Source: JAWKOK01 sp963848115 (lineage in GTDB: Bacteria; Chloroflexota; Anaerolineae; Caldilineales; Caldilineaceae). From it: DNA of 64,000 bases. Shown here one piece after another: positions 1-8,352 of the stretch. The stretch's first letter is position 1. Each line of letters starts with the position of its first letter. Under the pieces are notes generated by a model. That model did no database searches and was not told the DNA's origin. It worked only from the letters and a program-made list of their open reading frames with translations. The position numbers and the translations under genes are program-made. Location: contig CAWKCP010000035.1 of the NCBI GenBank assembly GCA_963848115.1, positions 1-64,000 on the forward strand, written 5' to 3'.

Positions 1-1937
1 CGTAAGTTTTGCACAATCAGAGCCGAAAGTGGCTCAAAAGTGACAGAAATGAATGTCACGAACTAGCGGCAACGGCAGTTGAATGGCGCCGATGCCGACT
101 TGCAGGGAGAATCCTGCAAAGAGACTCTGCTCAGTGAACGTTAATAACCAAACATCTCCAACATGCTTGACCCAGGCCGACGTGTGAGCACAGACTTGGA
201 CCATCTGTTTGACGGAACCAGTGCCGAAGGATGGCTCATGAACCTGTTGCTGCTCTGTGAGCCAGAGGGCAGCGAAGCGCACGAAGTTGGCTGAGAAGCA
301 GGCAAAATTCTCCTGAAGCAGGAGTGCCTGAGGTGAGCGGACCTTGAGATGGTGCATCTGGAAGACATTTTTACCTTCCTTGATGCCCGCCTCGATGGTC
401 TGGCGGGCGTTGTAACGATGGAACCAGCCATCCAGATCGGCGGTGACATCTTCCTCGCCGTAATGGACAAGAACAGCATGGCGTACGCTCTTGCCAGTCT
501 GGTATCGAGCCAAGGCAAGGTCGACTGGATAGGTGAAGTAGCCGCCAGCCGTGGTATTGGCCCACGCCGTGAGCGTTGCATTGCCACCCACCTGCTGCCA
601 AACAGTCTCTGGTGAGAGAGCGTCAATCAAGCTATCTCGTACACCAGTGCTGCGAGCCTTGGTATCCAAATCGTAGCCCATCTCGATAAGCCAAGCGATG
701 TTCTCCTGGCTGGCAAAACCACCATCGATTCGAAAGAGGGCTCGAATGGGATGCGGGTTGCTCTCGTTCTCGTCCAGCAACTGCTGATGGTGCAAGCGCA
801 GCCGGTCGACTTCTGCTCTGGCGTCTACCAATTTCTGTTCACAGCGGGACAGTCGTCGTTCAGCCAGAGCGGCTTCCTTCTGCACACGGGGCAAACGTTT
901 TTCGTACGTCGCCTCCTTGCGCTTGGCTCGAGACAGTTTGCAGTGAGCAGTCGGTTTTCGCCCGACGCGCTCGTACTCTGCTTCGAGACTCTGCCTCTCA
1001 CGTGACCAGTGCGCCAGCTCTATCCTGGTGTCATGCGCTTTGTGCAGTGCGTCCTGTTCTTTCTCGTAGCTTGCCTCGTATGGCTCTTCAGCGGCGGTCA
1101 TTGCCGCTTCAGCCTGGGCCATTCGAGCAGCGACCAGTTCCGTCCGGCGTCGAGGTCGGTATCCTGTGCTTTCTTCGGCAGCCAACACCAGGGCTTGCGC
1201 TTGAGTGACACTCACCGTGTCCCCTGGGTGCAGTTGATTGGCCAGCCAGAGCCGTCCATAGGTTGGGCTATGCAAGCTGACCAAAGCCGCTTGGTAGCCA
1301 AGGCTGACCGTATCACCCATGTAGCCGAAGGCCGTGTCTGGATAGGTGGTACTCGTGTTCGAGACCGGACGACCGGTCAGGTCTGCATCGTAGATCAGCC
1401 GTCCGGCGCTTGCCAGTGCCCGTTCACATTCCTGGTCGATGAAGGGTTGGCTGACTGCTGTCACGGCATCGATGATGGCGTTTGCCTCATCATCGTTCAG
1501 ACTCTGTAGCGTTCGACTCACGCCACTGTAGTCGGCCCAGGCTGGTTGTCTCCATGCATCAGCCACTGCCTGATCTTGGTCCAGCGGGTGGGCCGAACGG
1601 CTCAGGTCCTGCAGATGCGGCAGTCCGGCCAAAATGGCCAGCAGGAACTCGATGATCTTGGTTTGTGGACGGTGCTCCCGCTTCTTCTGTCTCAAGTCGA
1701 CTTGTTCAAGCATTTTGACCAGACCGATCTGCTGGGCGAATGCGCCCCACAGAACCAGCATTGCATGTTGCGTCAGCAGCGGCTGCTGTTCTTCCGGAGA
1801 TGTTTCTTGTTCGCTCATGACCCTTACCTCTCTTGAGTAGGGTTATGAGACAAACACATCTGAGCAGATTGTTAAAGTTCGACGTTCAAATTTGACAGTT
1901 TTTCGCCAATTCGGGCTTCAATTGCACAAAAGTTACG
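1..1937. mobile_element. Insertion sequence with transposase and matching terminal inverted repeats
   Basis: The first bases of the window read CGTAAGTTTTGCACAATC. The reverse complement of the sequence ending at 1937 reads CGTAACTTTTGCACAATT, and both are followed by similar AGCC(C)GAA text. These match as imperfect terminal inverted repeats of at least 28 bp around one transposase gene. The left end coincides with base 1, so the flanking target duplication cannot be checked and the window probably begins at a contig break caused by this repeated element. Length near 1.94 kb fits a single-gene DDE element of the IS4/IS1380 type. Confidence 0.85.
34..1818 (-). CDS. DDE transposase, IS4/IS1380-like
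   Basis: This 594-residue protein should catalyse cut-and-paste transposition of the surrounding element. The likely DDE residues are the Asp in YDADLTGRP (about residue 145), the Asp in FRIDGGFAS (about 366), and the Glu in RQTIEAGIKEGKN (about 480), the last being the usual Y-x2-R...E signature of the IS4 superfamily. Between the first and second Asp lies a long charged heptad-rich stretch (about residues 215-355) that looks like a coiled-coil insertion. The start at 1818 has a GAGAGG ribosome-binding site a few bases upstream. The gene is intact, so the copy may be active. Family placement between IS1380 and other IS4-superfamily groups is uncertain. Confidence 0.85.
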   Translation of the reverse strand: MSEQETSPEEQQPLLTQHAMLVLWGAFAQQIGLVKMLEQVDLRQKKREHRPQTKIIEFLLAILAGLPHLQDLSRSAHPLDQDQAVADAWRQPAWADYSGVSRTLQSLNDDEANAIIDAVTAVSQPFIDQECERALASAGRLIYDADLTGRPVSNTSTTYPDTAFGYMGDTVSLGYQAALVSLHSPTYGRLWLANQLHPGDTVSVTQAQALVLAAEESTGYRPRRRTELVAARMAQAEAAMTAAEEPYEASYEKEQDALHKAHDTRIELAHWSRERQSLEAEYERVGRKPTAHCKLSRAKRKEATYEKRLPRVQKEAALAERRLSRCEQKLVDARAEVDRLRLHHQQLLDENESNPHPIRALFRIDGGFASQENIAWLIEMGYDLDTKARSTGVRDSLIDALSPETVWQQVGGNATLTAWANTTAGGYFTYPVDLALARYQTGKSVRHAVLVHYGEEDVTADLDGWFHRYNARQTIEAGIKEGKNVFQMHHLKVRSPQALLLQENFACFSANFVRFAALWLTEQQQVHEPSFGTGSVKQMVQVCAHTSAWVKHVGDVWLLTFTEQSLFAGFSLQVGIGAIQLPLPLVRDIHFCHF

Positions 1938-2783
1938 TTAACCGTCAATGAGGGCATTCTACTGTACGATTCTGAGAAGATGGTGAGTCGACTATTACAC
2001 ATTGATTACAGTCGAACACAATTCGGGAATCCTGCACACAATGTTGACGGGCAGACCCTGGTTCATCTCCAATGACCCATTGGAGGGATTGTAGCATGGC
2101 TACGGCTGCTGTCTGTTACGATCTCCACATTCAGTAGTTCACGATTCGGTGAAAAGCGAGATTCTTCGCTGGCCCTTTGCCAGAGTGACGTCCTCGAAAA
2201 TACCCGCTCAGAATGACAAATCGTGAAGTGCTGACATTCGGGAATCAGTAGCCGACACACTTGCTGTCGTACACTATCGTGCCTGTCACCCTGAGTACCT
2301 GACGAGGCAGGGCTTCGCAAACACAACGAGAAACCGGACGCGCGTAGCCAACGACTGTCATTCCCAGCGACTGACCGCCTGCAATCCGAACCGGACCGGC
2401 GCCATCGACTTGCATCTGGATGGTCGCCGTTAATACCTTCAGTTTGACGGCGATTGTCTTGACGTTGTGGCCGGTATACCTACCGCATCGGAAGCGATTC
2501 GGCTGACACAACAGCAGCTTGTCCAGCTCTGTTTTGCCTATCCGACTGCAGTCTTCGCTGCGCGCGAATCCGTTGCCGGCTTATCGGCCCCTGCCCTACA
2601 GGCGTTTTCCACACTCTTCGCCGGTCAACCCACGTCGATTGCCGGTGTCGACTTTTTCTAAAGGGTGCGGAGTCTTCGGTTTTCTGGGGCGGTCCTTACT
2701 TCGACCATCTCATCGGCGCGCGATAATTGGGGATGTTGGAACGAACACATAAGACATATCCGAACGAAAGGGAGATCCAATCC
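1938..2783. other. Degenerate spacer without a supported gene
   Basis: No reading frame here has a good start and a recognisable product. Around 2150-2220 there is a GTCAT/GAGATTCTTCGC-type palindromic fragment resembling intergenic repeats seen again near 26.6, 40.9 and 43.3 kb. Two overlapping frames (2245-2511 minus, 2467-2661 plus) are open but show no convincing motif. They may be remnants of genes interrupted after the insertion sequence arrived. Confidence 0.5.
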
Positions 2784-3209
2784 ATGTCCGCATCCATTCC
2801 AGAATCACATGTTGCTCTGTTAGAGGGGCCTGTCTACGCCATCCTGACCACACTGTCACCCAGTGGAAAGCCGGAGAACACCGTCGTCTGGTGTGACTGG
2901 GACGGTACCTATGTCCGGGTCAATACGGCGGCTGGACGGCGCAAACCCAATAATGTCGCCAAGAATCCGTCCGTCGCACTAACCGCGATCGATACGAATG
3001 AGCCATTCAAATGGATCGACGTGCGCGGCACCGTGGTAGAAGTTGTAGAAGATCCGGACTACAGCCATATCAACTCCCTCTCCAAGCTCTACACCGGCCA
3101 TGAGGAATACTACGGCGGTGTGACGCCCATCGAGGTGAAGGGGACGGAACAGCGGATCATCTTCAAGATTCGTCCGGATCGTGTCTTGGCCTTTCCGCCG
3201 GAGGGCTAG
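2784..3209 (+). CDS. PPOX-class pyridoxamine 5'-phosphate oxidase-like flavoprotein
   Basis: A 141-residue split-barrel protein of the PPOX / F420- or FMN-dependent oxidoreductase family. The pattern is typical: an early strand YAILTTLSPSGKPENTVVW, then RVNTAAGRRKPNNVAKNP (cofactor phosphate-binding region), then ALTAID and the WIDVRGTVVEV strand. The start at 2784 is chosen because AAAGGGAG lies just upstream and the family normally starts close to the first strand; the open frame extends further 5' but without family similarity. It sits alone between the spacer and the convergent cupin gene. Which cofactor is used (F420 or FMN) cannot be told from the sequence. Confidence 0.85.
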   Translation: MSASIPESHVALLEGPVYAILTTLSPSGKPENTVVWCDWDGTYVRVNTAAGRRKPNNVAKNPSVALTAIDTNEPFKWIDVRGTVVEVVEDPDYSHINSLSKLYTGHEEYYGGVTPIEVKGTEQRIIFKIRPDRVLAFPPEG

Positions 3210-3358
3210 ACCACTTGTCCAAGATCAACGGTGGTCGAGACTTCATTGTCTTGGCCGCCATTGTTTTTGGCACGATCGATCTTGGATTGCATGGGGTTGC
3301 TGGGTAGTTTTTCCAATCGCTCTATCCCATCTAATCCTGCCGAACCGGCGACCGTTCG

Positions 3359-3901
3359 TCAAGCGTTCCACCTCGAGATCAGTGGTCCTTGCTCTCCAAA
3401 GATCGCATCTGTCAGCGGTAGAGGAACGGCAGCAATATTTTGCAACGCCTTCAGACGTTGACCTGGACTGCCGTCGCAGAGATCCCAACGCTGTCCTGCC
3501 GGATAGGCGCCCACCACCAATAGATCAGGACTCGCCCCCAGATTCTTGTGCCCGACGCCCGCCGGGATCACAATCACGTCGCCGGCGCTGATCTCCAACC
3601 GCACCCCTTGTTCTCCGCCCAAGTGGACTCTTGCGCTACCACGGGCAATGGCGAGAACCTCGTGCGCCGTGCTGTGGTAGTGATGGAATGCGTAGATCCC
3701 ATTGCGCCATGAACTGCCCCAACCGTTGGCGGTGAAGACCGCTTCACAGATGGCAGCAGGGTCACCTTGATGAAGAACGATGGCCTCTTGGTAGACCAGA
3801 AGCGGCAGAACCGGATTGTTAGGAATGACACCATCATCCGAGAATAGATGCGTCGAAAGCGTTGCCGACGGATTCACCACATTCGAAATATTCATGCACA
3901 T
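3359..3901 (-). CDS. yjlB: YjlB-like cupin
   Basis: A 180-residue single-domain cupin closely resembling Bacillus YjlB. The two cupin motifs are visible: FHHYHSTAHEVLAIARGSA with the metal-binding His/Glu residues, and AGDVIVIPAGVGHKN with the second-motif His, followed by the characteristic VGAYPAGQRWDLCDG. The molecular function of YjlB proteins is not established. The start at 3901 follows a GAAGGAAGG site; an alternative ATG lies two codons downstream at 3895. It is convergent with the PPOX gene and divergent from the tRNA-Pro promoter. Confidence 0.85.
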   Translation of the reverse strand: MCMNISNVVNPSATLSTHLFSDDGVIPNNPVLPLLVYQEAIVLHQGDPAAICEAVFTANGWGSSWRNGIYAFHHYHSTAHEVLAIARGSARVHLGGEQGVRLEISAGDVIVIPAGVGHKNLGASPDLLVVGAYPAGQRWDLCDGSPGQRLKALQNIAAVPLPLTDAIFGEQGPLISRWNA

Positions 3902-3976
3902 TCGGTTGCGCGCCCTTCCTTCGAGCATATTGCAGCAACAAGGGATCTGTCGCAGACTGAAAAAACCGCGCCATAT

Positions 3977-4006
3977 TTGCGAGCCATCAGCCATCCGTGC
4001 TATACT
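3977..4006 (+). promoter_or_regulatory. Promoter of the left tRNA-Pro gene
   Basis: TTGCGA at 3977-3982 and TATACT at 4001-4006 are separated by 18 bp and end 13 bp before the mature tRNA 5' end. This is a good sigma-70-type promoter. The right-hand tRNA copy has no comparable promoter, which suggests that this side keeps the original chromosomal promoter. Confidence 0.65.
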
Positions 4007-4019
4007 GCACGATAGTTGT

Positions 4020-4096
<77 letters not shown>

Positions 4097-4136
4097 CTGA
4101 GAACTCGTGCCAGCAAGTCCTGTACCTCTGGAAAAT

Positions 4137-4175
4137 GTCCACGTTTGCCGTTCCAGGTCAGCGTGGGCGTTTTTT
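4137..4175 (+). terminator. Intrinsic terminator after left tRNA-Pro
   Basis: GTCCACG (4137-4143) pairs with CGTGGGC (4162-4168) and is followed by GTTTTTTG. The right tRNA copy is followed by a related hairpin with the same T-run and flanking text. Confidence 0.7.
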
Positions 4176-4219
4176 GTTTCCTCACGATTTCCCCAACCAT
4201 AGACATCATCAATGTGAAA

Positions 4220-5134
4220 ATGTCCCAGGCGATTGACGGCTTCATGCTGGACAAAAGTTTGAACCTATCCCATGCGACTGTGGCCAAGTATCGCTACGTG
4301 CTGTTACGGTTCGCCAGCTTCGTGGATGACAGGCTGATTGGCGATGTCGGCACGGTTGATGTACGGCGCTGGCTTCTGTCACTGAGTGACGCCGGATTGA
4401 GCCGGCGAACGGGTCCACGACTATTGGGCCGTGCTGTCATCGTTCTGGACCTGGGCAGAGGTCGAATTGAGCGTAGAGCCACGTCATCCGGGGACACATC
4501 CCGGCGCCAGGCTACACAGAGCGGGTGATAGAGCCATTCACGCAGGACGAAGTGAAGCGACTCATACAGGCCGCAACGCACGATGCGCCGTGGACGACCG
4601 GCACAGGGAAAACGGTCAGAAGCAAACGGGCTACCGGAGACCGAGACAAGGCCATCATGCTGGTCTTGCTAGACACGGGATTGCGTGCGTCGGAACTGTG
4701 TGCCCTTCGCATCGATGACTACGACACCGACAGGGGCCGGTTGCACGTCACAAGCGGAAAGGCGACAAAGAGCGCCACGTCATCGCCGGCAACAGAGGCA
4801 CAGAAAGCGCTATGGCGCTACCTGTCGCGCCGGCCAAAAACGCGACCGGCCGAACCACTGTTCGCTACGACCGGCAGCCGAGCCATGAGCCGGGACAATG
4901 TATACAACCTGATACGCAGAGCAGGAGACCGGGCCGACGTTCGTAACGCCCATCCTCACCGGTTCAGGCACACGTTCGCAATCGAGTTTTTGCGCAATGG
5001 AGGTAGCGCCATCGTGCTACAAGAATTGCTAGGCCACAGCAAGCTAGACATGATTCTAATCTACGTAAAGATTGGCAGAACGGGACATAGACCAGGCCGG
5101 ACGGCATAGTCCGGCAGACAACTGGAGAATTTAG
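4220..5134 (+). pseudogene. Tyrosine recombinase/integrase, multiply frameshifted
   Basis: Read across frames this is a complete XerC/D-like integrase of about 300 residues. The N-terminal SAM-like domain starts MSQAIDGFMLDKSLNLSHAT; the linker text HVIRGHIPAPGYTERVIEPF is followed by TGLRASELCALRIDD (first catalytic Arg). GKGDKERHV carries the beta-hairpin Lys in another frame, then HPHRFRHTFA (His-x-x-Arg), LGHSKLDMILIYVKI (His and nucleophilic Tyr) and a tail DIDQAGRHSPADNWRI. Joining these needs about five single-base shifts, near 4420, 4475, 4757, 4795 and 5080. It begins right after the tRNA terminator, as expected for an integrase adjacent to attL. It may be truly dead or the sequence may carry errors; the second integrase could act instead. 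Confidence 0.8.
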
Positions 5135-5539
5135 TGTTCTACCAGGTGGGCCAGTGGTTACAGCACTGGCCCACCTGTAACCCATACAATCGTACAGGCG
5201 ATTGAAGGGCTAACCGGATGATACCAAAGTCCGAACCCCTCACCAATCGCCACCAATCCGAAAGGTGGCACCACATGAACGCAACAACCGAATATCAAGC
5301 ACAAACCCGAGCAGAACGAACAGACGGCACCGGCCACGGATGACGGCCTAGAGTTTGCGCCTATCCCATGGGCCGAACAGATGCGGGCATCTCGCAGCGG
5401 CATTGCGTGTCCGTGGCCATGCGATACCCGAAAATGCGTCAGTTACGCTGACACCAGTGCCGCCCCACCTCCGAGGTGACAATGGCTTGCCGCTGTATCG
5501 TGTGTCTATCGTGACGCCAGATGATTGCGAGGTCCGACG
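5135..5539 (+). other. Spacer with a possible small frameshifted gene
   Basis: No recognisable gene. A frame starting with TTG at 5355 ends at 5543 as LPLYRVSIVTPDDCEVRR and its TGA overlaps the ATG of the next gene, the layout of translational coupling. Just upstream another frame reads EFAPIPWAEQMRASRSG, which also looks coding. A small gene with one shift is plausible but unproven. Confidence 0.3.
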
Positions 5540-6127
5540 ATGAGACGCCAGCAGACAGAGACACGCAGAGGACCAACGTTTGTTGAAGCCGCCGACCCAT
5601 ACGAACTACCGGAAAGACAGACGCCGGTCATCCCGATACCGGAGCAGGCAGGACCGCAGGCGCAGATAGTGCCAGTCAACGCCATCGACACCGGCACCAA
5701 GTCATTCAGCAGCGTTCAGGGCAAGCCCCAGGACCAGGCGCAAGCCCTGCTTATCCGCTTCGCTGTAGTGGCCGCTGTGCTGTTTGCGACGACTGGCGGC
5801 ATCTTCACCTTCGCCGTCATCAAGACGCCCATAGGTAGCGGTGAGGCCGTCCCAGCATGGCTAATTGCGTCCGGCCTGATGAGTCTTGGCGCATGGGTTT
5901 GGATGGACCGCAGCGACAAGCAGCACAGCCCAGCAGGAACCGAACGGCACAAGGCAGACAAGGCCGCAGACGTGGCAATCACAACCAACAAGGACCAGGT
6001 GCAAGCCTGGCGAGACGTGGAATTGAACCGATGGAGCCGACACTATGACGTTATCGAGAACCAGCAACGAATTGACGCAGCCGAACGGCAACAACTACTT
6101 GACGAACGGCGCCGCCTCAATGGTTAG
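5540..6127 (+). CDS. Unknown membrane protein of the integrated element
   Basis: A 195-residue protein of unknown family. Residues 1-60 are polar and proline-rich. About residues 70-93 (IRFAVVAAVLFATTGGIFTF) and 101-121 (VPAWLIASGLMSLGAWVW) are two hydrophobic segments predicted to span the membrane. The rest is a charged helical tail ending QRIDAAERQQLLDERRRLNG that may be a coiled coil. The ATG at 5540 overlaps the stop of the preceding small frame, and its own stop overlaps the next gene start (6120), so it belongs to a tightly packed operon of element genes. No function is proposed. Confidence 0.7.
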   Translation: MRRQQTETRRGPTFVEAADPYELPERQTPVIPIPEQAGPQAQIVPVNAIDTGTKSFSSVQGKPQDQAQALLIRFAVVAAVLFATTGGIFTFAVIKTPIGSGEAVPAWLIASGLMSLGAWVWMDRSDKQHSPAGTERHKADKAADVAITTNKDQVQAWRDVELNRWSRHYDVIENQQRIDAAERQQLLDERRRLNG

Positions 6128-6410
6128 CATCACCCGCTACCGAGAGTTGGCCGCACAGATGCAGAGCCTACGAGACGAGAACACGAGGTTGCGCAACCGG
6201 CTACACCAAAACGGCTGGGCATTGCGAATCAGCGACCAAGCCTATCGTGACGCAATGCTGTTGGCCGCTGAAATTATGGCTGACATGGACGCAAGCATGG
6301 ACACGATGAGAGAGGCCCACGGCGTCACCAGACGCCGCTGGGAGTGGGCCAGGCGCATTGATGAGACTGGCAGGCATTGCAGACACCTACAACCGTCTCA
6401 CAGAGTTTGA
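6120..6410 (+). CDS. Small coiled-coil protein
   Basis: A 96-residue protein beginning MVSITRYRELAAQMQSLRDE, continuing as a heptad pattern (LAAQMQSLRDENTRLRNRL) typical of a short leucine-zipper coiled coil. The start at 6120 overlaps the stop of the preceding gene by a few bases, supporting coupling. Its C-terminal 17 residues overlap the next small frame and look less protein-like, so the true product may instead shift into that frame near 6360. Family unknown. Confidence 0.6.
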   Translation: MVSITRYRELAAQMQSLRDENTRLRNRLHQNGWALRISDQAYRDAMLLAAEIMADMDASMDTMREAHGVTRRRWEWARRIDETGRHCRHLQPSHRV

Positions 6411-6519
6411 CGGCGCTACAGTGGAGCGCAAGCTACGCAAGGCAAGAGACAGGGCGGCCAACGACTTGGCAGAGTTGAAGCGATATCTCCCCCGTGGGCG
6501 CTACCGTGAGTTAGCCTAG
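6361..6519 (+). CDS. Small basic helical protein (52 residues)
   Basis: An ATG at 6361 opens a short frame reading MRLAGIADTYNRLTEFDGAT, then a basic amphipathic helix with KLRKARDRAANDLAELKRYL and a stop at 6517-6519. It overlaps the end of the upstream coiled-coil gene by 50 bp. The composition is clearly protein-like, more so than the overlapping frame. Either it is a separate coupled small gene or it is the real C-terminus of the upstream protein after a one-base frameshift. No family recognised. Confidence 0.45.
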   Translation: MRLAGIADTYNRLTEFDGATVERKLRKARDRAANDLAELKRYLPRGRYRELA

Positions 6520-6845
6520 ATGGACGCCAACGGGCAAGACGTGTCCGGAAGTGGACAAGCCTTGTTCGACCCTGTTGAATTGCGTACGCAGGGGGAAAGG
6601 GTGAAGGGGCACAATCCACCAGGGGAGTGGGTGAAAAGCAGATGCAGCCAACGAGCGTCAGTGCTAGAATGAAGGCAGCTACAAAAGCAAAAGACACGCC
6701 CGGCGGTCAACTGGATGCGTGTCTCTTACTGGTTCTATACAAACGATGGCCGTGGCCGTTCTCACGTTCAAGATACCACGACCAGCCGAGACCAGCAAGA
6801 GGCAATTCTCCAGCGCCGCCCCTGCTATCGGAGGCTATCAGCACA

Positions 6846-7343
6846 ATGAGCAGTCGAAAGGTTCACACAGACCAAGAGTTGTGGGACATCACGTTTCACC
6901 TGACAAATCAAGCACCGCAATACGCCACAAAGGAGCATCAGCAGTCACTATGGAGAGCGCTTCATGCCCGACAGGAGCAAGAGGGCGGCCTGTCTGACAA
7001 GGACATCGAAGACGTGCGTGACTACTTTCTGGTTTGGCGAGCGCCCCCTATTCGCAGGCGATTGGAAAATCAGAAAGGGGACGCCGACTTAGCGGAAGGA
7101 AGATGGGTGCTGTTCTGGTACATGATGGAGATTGCAGAGGACCTTGGCATAATTTCGGATGAATTGGCAAGTCCGGAAAACTTTACAGTGTTCGTCAATG
7201 CTTTCGCCCGAGGGTACAAGGGCGCAGTGGTCACGTCGGTCTGGGCCAAAGCACGTATGAGTTCGATGGGTCACAGGATGAATTTAGGGGCATATTCGAG
7301 TCTCACATCTTCGATGCGTTCACCGAAGCCGTTGAGACATTGA
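6846..7343 (+). CDS. Unknown element protein, N-terminal part
   Basis: Starts MSSRKVHTDQELWDITF with a GGAGG site about 11 bp upstream; the frame is open further 5' but that extension is low-complexity. The product is soluble and helical with ALHARQEQEGGLSDKDIEDV and a hydrophobic WVLFWYMMEIAEDLGII segment. After about residue 130 the frame turns into non-coding-looking text, while the +2 frame reads TYEFDGSQDEFRGIFESHIF and runs into the next gene. A one-base shift near 7230-7250 therefore probably splits one gene of about 245 residues. Family unknown. Confidence 0.55.
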   Translation: MSSRKVHTDQELWDITFHLTNQAPQYATKEHQQSLWRALHARQEQEGGLSDKDIEDVRDYFLVWRAPPIRRRLENQKGDADLAEGRWVLFWYMMEIAEDLGIISDELASPENFTVFVNAFARGYKGAVVTSVWAKARMSSMGHRMNLGAYSSLTSSMRSPKPLRH

Positions 7344-7582
7344 CGAACGACGAGAATCAAGACTCGACCGCAGCCGAGCTGGTGCAACTGGACGACGTGG
7401 GCCAAGGAAAGGAACATGGTGGCTACTCCCATCCACCCGAAAAGCGCAGAGAGATAGCCAAAGCTGCAAGAGAGGCAAATCTACACCGAGATGAGAGAGG
7501 CATGAAGATATGGAGCAGTGAAAAATACGGCATCAGCTACAAGACCGTGCGTCGCTATATGGAAGCGTTCCCAGAGGAATGA
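7340..7582 (+). CDS. Unknown element protein, probable C-terminal part with HTH-like end
   Basis: An 80-residue frame, MTNDENQDSTAAELVQLDDV, ending with KIWSSEKYGISYKTVRRYME, which resembles the recognition helix of a helix-turn-helix (K-Y-G-I-S-x-K-T-V-R-R-Y). In-frame upstream sequence back to about 7255 is also coding-like, so this is probably the C-terminus of the gene starting at 6846. A role in DNA binding within the element is inference from the HTH-like tail only. Confidence 0.5.
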   Translation: MTNDENQDSTAAELVQLDDVGQGKEHGGYSHPPEKRREIAKAAREANLHRDERGMKIWSSEKYGISYKTVRRYMEAFPEE

Positions 7583-7663
7583 AAGCGGACATGAATTCGT
7601 GTCCGAATCGTGTCCGCTTTGTCCGCAAACGACCGCTAGTATTCCATTTGAAAGGAGGTAGAA

Positions 7664-7861
7664 ATGAGATTGATACTGACATTGTCAGAGGATGAGTTTG
7701 GACTGTTACGAGACAGAGCCGTGTCAGAATTCCGAACACCACATGAGCATATGAGAATGCTTCTGTATCGAGATGCTGAACTGATAAAGCAAACTCAAGA
7801 CAGCAACAGCGCCGCCAACGGTTACCAGGCCCCTAGCGACGCTGTTGCACAGTCTGCCTAA
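7664..7861 (+). CDS. Small ribbon-helix-helix-like protein
   Basis: A 65-residue product starting MRLILTLSEDEFGLLRDRAV. A short beta strand followed by two helices (residues 8-40) resembles the Arc/CopG ribbon-helix-helix fold. The C-terminal third is disordered. A near-perfect AAAGGAGG site precedes the ATG by 8 bp, the best ribosome-binding site in the element, so expression is likely. Assignment to the RHH class is by pattern only. Confidence 0.6.
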   Translation: MRLILTLSEDEFGLLRDRAVSEFRTPHEHMRMLLYRDAELIKQTQDSNSAANGYQAPSDAVAQSA

Positions 7862-7896
7862 CCCGCTCTTGAAAGAGCAGATAGGACAATTCTATT

Positions 7897-8352
7897 GTGA
7901 CATACCGTGTCAACACGCGCAATAAGCGCATTCCCATCTACGTTGGTGGCAAGGCCGTCTATCACGTCTCCGGCCCAGCCCTTACCAAGTCGTTCGCAGA
8001 CAACCATATACTACGGAAGCCCCCAGGCATTGGCGTTGACATCGCCGTGCTGGATGAAGCCGAGGCACTTGGTGCTGACCGGATGGTCTTCACCCACAAA
8101 GAGACGGGCAATGTCTACGTATGCGGCCTGAAGTTCTTTCGTGAGTATGCCGTACACTTTGACCGAGGATGGGGCAAGCAGGCAGCGCTACCGCTTGACT
8201 ACTGGAGCATTGACGGGCAAGCTCCACGGCGGCGGCCCAGGGCCGTTATCGAGCGAGAGCAGGCCGAAGCCCGTCAGCAACAACAGGAGGCCGAAAAGGA
8301 GCGCAAGCGCCACACTCCGGCGCAGATGAGTCTGTTCGAGGTTGCCGGATGA
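7897..8352 (+). CDS. Unknown element protein upstream of primase
   Basis: A 151-residue product with GTG start (VTYRVNTRNKRIPIYVGG). It has an alpha/beta N-terminal half (AVYHVSGPALTKSFADNHIL) and a highly charged glutamine/lysine-rich helix (EREQAEARQQQQEAEKERK), ending in QMSLFEVAG, a peptide that resembles clamp-binding motifs (QxSLF). Its stop overlaps the ATG of the primase-polymerase gene (ATGA), so the two are co-translated. A replication-related role is inference from this context and the QMSLF tail. Confidence 0.6.
   Translation: MTYRVNTRNKRIPIYVGGKAVYHVSGPALTKSFADNHILRKPPGIGVDIAVLDEAEALGADRMVFTHKETGNVYVCGLKFFREYAVHFDRGWGKQAALPLDYWSIDGQAPRRRPRAVIEREQAEARQQQQEAEKERKRHTPAQMSLFEVAG

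Noticed and set aside
141..1836. Many open frames opposite the transposase gene
   Set aside because: They overlap the transposase on the other strand, have no ribosome sites or motifs, and reflect the codon bias of the real gene.
34..1937. Composite transposon bounded by this insertion sequence
   Set aside because: Only one copy of the insertion sequence is in the window, so no second boundary can be shown.
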